A DNA stretch of 54,196 bases, taken from positions 1 to 54,196 of the forward strand of contig JAKPCT010000022.1 in NCBI GenBank assembly GCA_029553165.1, in the 5' to 3' direction. Source of the stretch: Bacillota bacterium. GTDB taxonomy: Bacteria; Bacillota; UBA4882; UBA8346. Shown piece by piece: positions 49,760-54,196 of the stretch; the stretch's first letter is position 1, and the number at the start of each line of letters is the position of its first letter. A program made the position numbers and the translations under genes. The notes under the pieces are model-generated. The model worked only from the letters and a program-made list of their open reading frames with translations. It had not been told where the DNA came from and did not search any database.

Positions 49760-50785
49760 ATGGTTAATAAAACTGGGATTTTAGGTTGTTTGCTGGGATT
49801 AATTATTTTGATAACATTATTTACTGGTATAGTGAGTCCGCTGACCACGGTTTTTGCTCAAAAAAATGCAGTTAGTCCGAGTGGCAAGTTACCACCTAAT
49901 GAATTAGGCCGGATTATGATCTTGGAATATCATTTGATTGGCTATCCTGAAGCCCGTTGGTGCCGTACTCCGGAAAATTTCCGCAAAGACTTGCAACTGT
50001 TGTACGATAATGATTATTATCCGGTTGCTTTAGATGACATCATCAGTGGCAATTTCAAAGTGCCGGCAGGAAAAACACCATTTACAATCACATTCGATGA
50101 CTCGACTGAAGGGCAGTTTCGTTACTTAAAGCAGGGCGATCGGTTGGTGATTGATCCCAAATCGGCGGTGGGGATTATGGAACAGTTTAAGAAGGAGCAT
50201 CCCGATTTTCCGGTGACGGCTACTTTTTATGTTTTAACCGGTACCAGTGCCGGGCATCGCCTCTTTGGACAGGAAGAATACGTGCAGCAAAAGTTGGAGT
50301 TTTTATTGAAGAACGGTTATGAGATCGGTAATCATACTCATACTCATAAAAACTTAAGTAAGTTAGTTGATGAACAGGTTCAAAAGCAGTTAGCCCTTAA
50401 TGTGAAAACAGTCCAAAAATATCTGCCGAATTATGAAGTCCGTAGTTTTGCATTACCTTATGGAGTCCATCCGAAAAACCGGAATTTGTCGAGAAGTGGT
50501 GAGTATCAGGGGCAGAAATATAATAACCGTTCAGTGATGTTGGTCGGTTCAGGTTCAGTCCCTTCACCGTACTCGGTTGATTTTAACCCCTATCAGTTAG
50601 AGCGGATTCAAGCCGGTGATTTTGAATGGGGTCCGGGAGCATTTGTTCAGAGATATAAGAAGAACCCAACACTGCGGTTTGTCAGTGATGGTGATCCGAA
50701 GATGATTACCGTTTTCAAAAGTCAGCAGAGTAAGTTGGCACCAGAGGTTACGAAACGTTTTAAAGTGAAAGTGGTTGAGGATTGA
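49760..50785 (+). CDS. Exported polysaccharide deacetylase
   Basis: A signal sequence or membrane anchor (about residues 7-34) precedes a NodB-homology domain: TITFDDST (catalytic/metal Asp), the metal HxxxH as GNHTHTHKNL, and RSFALPYG. It removes N- or O-acetyl groups from a wall or surface polysaccharide. 341 residues. It is longer than spore PdaA types by a variable C-terminal region of about 80 residues. Ribosome site: TTAGGGGAG. Ends at a two-way terminator. Confidence 0.9.
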   Translation: MVNKTGILGCLLGLIILITLFTGIVSPLTTVFAQKNAVSPSGKLPPNELGRIMILEYHLIGYPEARWCRTPENFRKDLQLLYDNDYYPVALDDIISGNFKVPAGKTPFTITFDDSTEGQFRYLKQGDRLVIDPKSAVGIMEQFKKEHPDFPVTATFYVLTGTSAGHRLFGQEEYVQQKLEFLLKNGYEIGNHTHTHKNLSKLVDEQVQKQLALNVKTVQKYLPNYEVRSFALPYGVHPKNRNLSRSGEYQGQKYNNRSVMLVGSGSVPSPYSVDFNPYQLERIQAGDFEWGPGAFVQRYKKNPTLRFVSDGDPKMITVFKSQQSKLAPEVTKRFKVKVVED

Positions 50786-50814
50786 GGTTGACAATATTTT
50801 AAAAATTGGTATGA

Positions 50815-50860
50815 AAAGGCATGAGTCTCTTTAAGACCATGCCTTAAATTTTTATTTTTT
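50815..50860. terminator. Bidirectional terminator after the deacetylase gene
   Basis: AAGGCATG (50816) pairs with CATGCCTT (to 50845), extended by GTCT/AGAC, with T-runs on the right (TTTTTATTTTTT). On the opposite strand the stem ends in TTTT just after the stop of the 48-residue minus gene. Confidence 0.85.
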
Positions 50861-50998
50861 CGTTTTATTATTGATAGTGTTACTCTTATTATCATAATCT
50901 TCGGCAAACTCCGCTGTCGCATTTTCGCCAAGTTGATCATTTTTAAAGTCGGGTGCATTTTTTACTTTGTTTGCATCATTCTGCTTTTGATTAGGCAT
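50852..50998 (-). CDS. 48-residue hydrophilic protein, possibly a small spore protein
   Basis: Too short for usual ORF cut-offs, but has a perfect ribosome site (AAAGGAGG, eight bases before ATG). The product is extremely hydrophilic, has no cysteine or tryptophan, and is rich in N, K, D and Q (MPNQKQNDANKVKN at the start; ENATAEFAEDYDNKSN in the middle). Small acid-soluble spore proteins of the gamma class and minor classes share this composition and an EFA(S/E)-type turn, but I cannot place it in a family. A forespore-type promoter candidate lies upstream. Confidence 0.65.
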   Translation of the reverse strand: MPNQKQNDANKVKNAPDFKNDQLGENATAEFAEDYDNKSNTINNKTKK

Positions 50999-51043
50999 AA
51001 CCGGTTCCTCCTTTCCATTATTTAGAGTATCTACTGTCTTTGA

Positions 51044-51073
51044 TAGCTTGTGAAAGTATTACAGCTTTTATTC
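51044..51073 (-). promoter_or_regulatory. Forespore (sigma-F/G)-like promoter candidate for the 48-aa gene
   Basis: On the minus strand GAATA (51073-51069) and CAAGCTA (51050-51044) are 18 bases apart, 46 bases before the ATG. The -35 fits GHATR; the -10 fits CATNNTA in five of seven positions. This matches by reading only. Confidence 0.3.
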
Positions 51074-51235
51074 CAAAAAGGTTATACTCATTTAATTGGC
51101 GGGGCGAAACGAAACAGACTGTTAATGGACCGGTTAGAAAAGAGGATTCAGAGAGATTATCCCGAATTCTATAATAGATGCTTACAAGTTGTGTGAATAA
51201 ACATCAATCTAAATATAGTAAGGGGGATCTAAATT

Positions 51236-51462
51236 ATGAGAGAACAACTTGAAAAACGTCTGAATGAATTAAAAATTGAATACCAGTCTGGTCAGATAAT
51301 GTTGCCGAGCTCGAATCCAAACAAGCCAGCTTACGGGAGAACATGTTACGAATCAGTGGCGCAATCCAAGTATTAGAAGAAGAATTGAATAAAAATGGTT
51401 CATCTAAATCGGAATTAGTTGAAGAGAATAATTTTAATGTTTTAATTGGCGGTCAGTTTTAA
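51236..51462 (+). pseudogene. Frameshifted gene for a small coiled-coil protein
   Basis: With a good AAGGGGG site, ATG 51236 starts MREQLEKRLNELKIEYQSGQ in one frame, and from 51298 the next frame continues NVAELESKQASLRENMLRISGAIQ, then VLEEELNKNGSSKSELVEENNF to a TAA at 51460-51462. The two parts form one continuous heptad-like helix of about 75 residues, so the gene looks intact except for a single -1 shift near 51296. I recall similar short proteins beginning MRE.LEKRL.ELK in Bacillota and phages. A sequencing error, true pseudogene or recoding is possible; no slippery heptamer is visible. Confidence 0.75.
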
Positions 51463-51638
51463 CCGTAAGGTTGATCTTTTGAAGATACTCCACCAAAACA
51501 GTGATGGTCGTTAACAGGGGATGGGGTTTCAATTATATTTTGATCCTAATATTAGTGATGACGCTCTTAAATCTTTTTTGCTTCGTAACCCATGTATGGC
51601 ATAAAAAGGGCAATGTAGATTTTAGATATCAATAACTT

Positions 51639-51665
51639 ACCTGGCTTCATGCCAGGTTTAATAAT
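51639..51665 (+). terminator. Hairpin, probable weak terminator
   Basis: ACCTGGC and GCCAGGT pair perfectly around TTCAT, followed by TTAATAATT, a poor T-run. Confidence 0.5.
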
Positions 51666-51712
51666 TATAGGATTAAATACTTATTTAGGAATTATGACTA
51701 TTGTTCACTTTT

Positions 51713-51735
51713 TGAACACATGACTGTTTTATAAT
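51713..51735 (+). promoter_or_regulatory. Promoter element of the two-component operon
   Basis: TGAACACAT, eight bases, then TATAAT. The same arrangement with identical spacing recurs at 54007-54029, after the histidine kinase gene. The left part overlaps an inverted repeat TGTTCA/TGAACA (51702-51718) that could bind a regulator. Confidence 0.55.
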
Positions 51736-51812
51736 GAAGTTAACTAGATTGGTAATTAAAGAAGTAGTTTAAGTAATTGAAGACTGATTCAATGTTAGCT
51801 TGAGGTGGCGTA

Positions 51813-52487
51813 ATGTCGGGAATAAAAATTTTAATTGCTGATGATGAACTACGGATGCGAAAACTGGTTTCGGACTTCTTAAAGAAGGAAGGATACCAGG
51901 TATTTGAAGCTGAAGATGGTCAAAAAGCATTGCAGTTATTTGATGCAGAGGAGTTTAATCTGGTAATTTTAGATGTAATGATGCCTGGTTTTGATGGCTG
52001 GACTGTCTGTCGTGAAATCCGTAAAAAGTCCTCAATTCCAATTATCATGTTGACAGCCAGAAGTGAAGAGAGTGATGAACTTTTCGGTTTTGAACTTGGT
52101 GCCGATGAATATATTACCAAACCATTTAGTCCAATGATCCTGGTTGCCAGGGTTGAAGCGTTATTACGGCGGGTAAAGAGTGATCTTAAGGTTAAGAAGG
52201 TTTTTGGAGATTTAGAATTGGATGAGAGCGGCAGAGTAGTCCGGGTTAACGGTGTTAAAGTTGATTTAAGCCCGAAGGAATTTGAACTATTACTTTACCT
52301 TGTTGTCAATAAAGGAATTGCTTTGTCCCGGGAACAAATTTTGAATGCAGTGTGGGATTATGATTATTTCGGCGATGTCCGGACGGTTGATACCCATATT
52401 AAGAAATTGCGCCTAAAATTAGGGGATATGGGTAATTATATTCAAACAGTCAGGGGTTTGGGATATAAATTTGAGGTGGAGCCATGA
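51813..52487 (+). CDS. OmpR/PhoB-family response regulator
   Basis: Receiver domain residues 1-120 with the acidic pocket DDE (10-12), phospho-acceptor D54 (LDVMMPG), T and K signature (LTARS, TKPF), and a winged-helix C-terminal DNA-binding domain (about 130-224; TVDTHIKKLRLKLG, TVRGLGYKFE). 224 residues. ATG follows GAGGTGG. The stop overlaps the kinase start by four bases (ATGA), so both are translated together. Target genes unknown; it may bind its own promoter. Confidence 0.95.
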   Translation: MSGIKILIADDELRMRKLVSDFLKKEGYQVFEAEDGQKALQLFDAEEFNLVILDVMMPGFDGWTVCREIRKKSSIPIIMLTARSEESDELFGFELGADEYITKPFSPMILVARVEALLRRVKSDLKVKKVFGDLELDESGRVVRVNGVKVDLSPKEFELLLYLVVNKGIALSREQILNAVWDYDYFGDVRTVDTHIKKLRLKLGDMGNYIQTVRGLGYKFEVEP

Positions 52488-53971
52488 AATATCCAATCAG
52501 ATTTAAGCTTTTTATAGCAATGATCAGTTTGATTGTCTTTTTTGTGTTTATTTCATGGTTTGCCAACGAGCAATATCTTGCTAAGTTTTATTATTTAAGT
52601 AAAAAGAATGTCCTTAATAATGTATTCCGTGAAATCGACAACATCTATACTAAAGAAGTAGCCAATTTTCCATTAGAGCTTGAAAAACTGGAAAGCGCCC
52701 GTGAATTGCATATAACCATATTAGACCGGGAGCGGTTGGAGATTGTTTATGATTCCTGGTTACGGGACAGCAGTCCTAATCCCAGAATGCTTGAACGGCT
52801 TAAGAACCGTCGTAATTCAACTATTGAGTTGATTAGAACAATCCGGCCGCAGTTGGACCAAGGTAAGAGTATTATCAAAATTATTCAGGATATGCGCTTG
52901 AATACTGATTTTATCTTATTTTGTTCGCAATTAAATAATGGTGATTATATAATCTTACGGACCTCAATGGCGGCGATCAAAGAGAGTGTGGAGATTGCCA
53001 ACCGTTTTTTTGTCTTTACAGGGTTTTTTACTATTTTATTTGGGAGTGTGATTGTGTTTCTCTTATCGGGGCGGATCACCAAACCAATTCTTGATTTGGA
53101 GAAGATTGCCAAGAAAATGGCAGTTCTTGATTTCAGTGAGAAATATCTGGTGACTAATAATGATGAGATTGGTGATCTGGGAAAAAGTATTAATTCATTA
53201 TCCGAACAACTCGAGAAATCAATCACTGAATTGACCAAAGCGAATCAAAAGTTACGGGAGGACATTGAACGGGAACGCCAGATTGATGAGATGCGTAAAG
53301 AGTTTATTGCTAATGTCTCTCATGAATTGAAAACGCCGATCGCTTTAATCCAAGGATATGCAGAAGGATTAAAGATGAATGTGGTTGATGACGAAACCAA
53401 TAAGGCTTTTTACTGTGATGTCATAATGGATGAAGCCAATAATATGAATCGTTTAGTCAAACAATTGTTGGAATTGGCCCGGTTGGAATCAGGAAATTAC
53501 TTGCCGGAAAAGACCGAATTTAATCTGTTAAGTCTGGTTGATAAAAGTATAAAACGCAATCATATTTTAATCGAAGAACAGAATATTCACTTGCAACTTG
53601 ATGTTGACAAAGACTTAAACGTGATTGCTGATTTTGAGTTGATTGAGCAGGTAATTAATAATTATTTATCAAACGCGATCAACCATCTGGATCAACAGAG
53701 AAAAATTGCGATTACTGCACAGAAAGTAACACCGCAAAAGGTTAGGACTAGCTTTTTCAACACCGGAAAGCATATTCCGGAAACAGATATTGATAAAATC
53801 TGGATCAGTTTTTATAAAGTTGATAAAGCCAGGACCAGAGATTATGGCGGAGGGACCGGGTTGGGACTGTCAATTGTCAGGGCAATTTTAGAAGCACATG
53901 GTAATGCTTACGGAGTTAGTAATGTTAAGGATGGGGTTGAATTCTGGTTTGAACTGGATATTGCAAATTAG
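52484..53971 (+). CDS. Sensor histidine kinase
   Basis: Membrane helix 1 (about residues 9-27), an extracytoplasmic domain of about 140 residues with no recognised fold, helix 2 (about 172-191), HAMP (192-245), HisKA with phospho-acceptor H280 (NVSHELKTPIALIQG), and a HATPase domain (NNYLSNAINHL N-box; DKIWISFYKVDKART, GGTGLGLSIVRAI). 495 residues. Forms a pair with the upstream regulator. The stimulus cannot be read from the sequence. Confidence 0.95.
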   Translation: MKYPIRFKLFIAMISLIVFFVFISWFANEQYLAKFYYLSKKNVLNNVFREIDNIYTKEVANFPLELEKLESARELHITILDRERLEIVYDSWLRDSSPNPRMLERLKNRRNSTIELIRTIRPQLDQGKSIIKIIQDMRLNTDFILFCSQLNNGDYIILRTSMAAIKESVEIANRFFVFTGFFTILFGSVIVFLLSGRITKPILDLEKIAKKMAVLDFSEKYLVTNNDEIGDLGKSINSLSEQLEKSITELTKANQKLREDIERERQIDEMRKEFIANVSHELKTPIALIQGYAEGLKMNVVDDETNKAFYCDVIMDEANNMNRLVKQLLELARLESGNYLPEKTEFNLLSLVDKSIKRNHILIEEQNIHLQLDVDKDLNVIADFELIEQVINNYLSNAINHLDQQRKIAITAQKVTPQKVRTSFFNTGKHIPETDIDKIWISFYKVDKARTRDYGGGTGLGLSIVRAILEAHGNAYGVSNVKDGVEFWFELDIAN

Positions 53972-54006
53972 TTTTTGCACTAAAAATACCAAAAATAGAC
54001 ACAAAA

Positions 54007-54029
54007 TGAACACATTGATCTCTTATAAT
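54007..54029 (+). promoter_or_regulatory. Second copy of the two-component promoter element
   Basis: TGAACACAT-N8-TATAAT, matching the element at 51713-51735 exactly in spacing and with 15 fixed bases shared. It points rightward to whatever lies beyond the window; the remaining 167 bases are AT-rich and contain no gene start I can support. Confidence 0.5.
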
Positions 54030-54196
54030 TACATTTGTAAATAATAAATTATGGTAAAGCAATCTGGTAATATGTCAAGCCCATAAAAAATAAATTTTGT
54101 AAGCAAAATCGCGAAAAAAGGGTACACTTAACAAACCTTCACTTCAAAACGAAGAAAAAGTTAAAAAAAGGAAATGATTAACTAGGATTTACTCTA

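Larger units (their letters stand above)
51463..51812. other. 350-base intergenic region before the two-component genes
   Basis: It holds a 27-codon ATG frame at 51521-51604 without clear support, a hairpin at 51639-51657, a TGTTCA-CTTTT-TGAACA inverted repeat (51702-51718) and the promoter at 51713-51735. Nothing else is recognised. Confidence 0.6.

Noticed and set aside
50722..50958. 78-codon minus-strand frame covering the end of the deacetylase gene
   Set aside because: It overlaps a real gene and the terminator, while the frame with the perfect ribosome site gives the 48-residue gene at 50852-50998.
51521..51604. 27-codon ATG frame (MGFQLYFDPN start) before the two-component genes
   Set aside because: Too short, no family pattern, spacing to the GGGG run is wrong; may be a remnant but cannot be supported.
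54030..54196. Possible riboswitch or gene start at the right edge
   Set aside because: The sequence is AT-rich with no conserved riboswitch core and no ORF with a supported ribosome site before the window ends.

Overview
The window looks like the chromosome of an anaerobic, endospore-forming, Gram-positive bacterium (Bacillota, clostridial grade). Codon and base use are moderately AT-rich, starts are often GTG or TTG behind strong AGGAGG-type sites, and there are simple rho-independent terminators throughout. Sporulation genes (spmA, spmB, a cwlD-type amidase, a LysM/GH18 YaaH-type protein, whiA, a possible small spore protein), the oxygen-sensitive ribonucleotide reductase nrdD/nrdG, and gene neighbourhoods shared with Bacillus subtilis (ywlC-ywlE-upp-atp; ylmD-ylmE-sepF-ylmH-divIVA; cggR-pgk-tpiA-gpmI-eno) support this. 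No rRNA, tRNA, CRISPR array, prophage or intact insertion sequence was seen, and I cannot name the genus.

Layout. 1-240: the 5' end of a leftward gene with a 12-codon leader ORF and a hairpin that could hide its ribosome site. 240-3.8 kb: a DUF2156 protein, a GNAT acetyltransferase and a large glutamine synthetase. 4-7.6 kb: tsaC-type threonylcarbamoyl-AMP synthase, a secreted DUF3108-like protein, a protein-arginine-phosphatase homologue carrying an internal coiled coil, and upp. 7.8-14.9 kb: the complete F-type ATP synthase operon. 15-18.2 kb: nrdR-nrdD-nrdG behind a promoter with two NrdR-like boxes. 18.2-25 kb: the division/PLP cluster pgeF, HlyD-like, phoH, ylmE, sepF, proC, ylmH, divIVA. 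25-26.2 kb: spmB/spmA on the minus strand. 26.3-34 kb: whiA, then cggR with a recognisable operator and pgk-tpiA-gpmI-eno-secG, with no gapA. 34-37 kb: a chemoreceptor-like protein with a C-terminal cysteine-rich module and ackA. 37-42 kb: exported proteins and cell-wall enzymes. 42-49.5 kb: an addB/addA-like helicase-nuclease pair and folE2. 49.7-54.2 kb: polysaccharide deacetylase, a 48-aa hydrophilic minus-strand gene, a frameshifted small coiled-coil gene and an OmpR-type two-component system.

Most of the window is core metabolism. The features least explained by ordinary annotation are the possible translational attenuator at the left edge, the atypical ATP-synthase c subunit, the coiled-coil insertion in the arginine phosphatase, the missing gapA, the frameshifted coiled-coil gene, and a promoter element repeated exactly before and after the two-component system. 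I did not find a clear multi-gene defence or biosynthetic system. All identifications are from reading the translated sequence; no database search was run.
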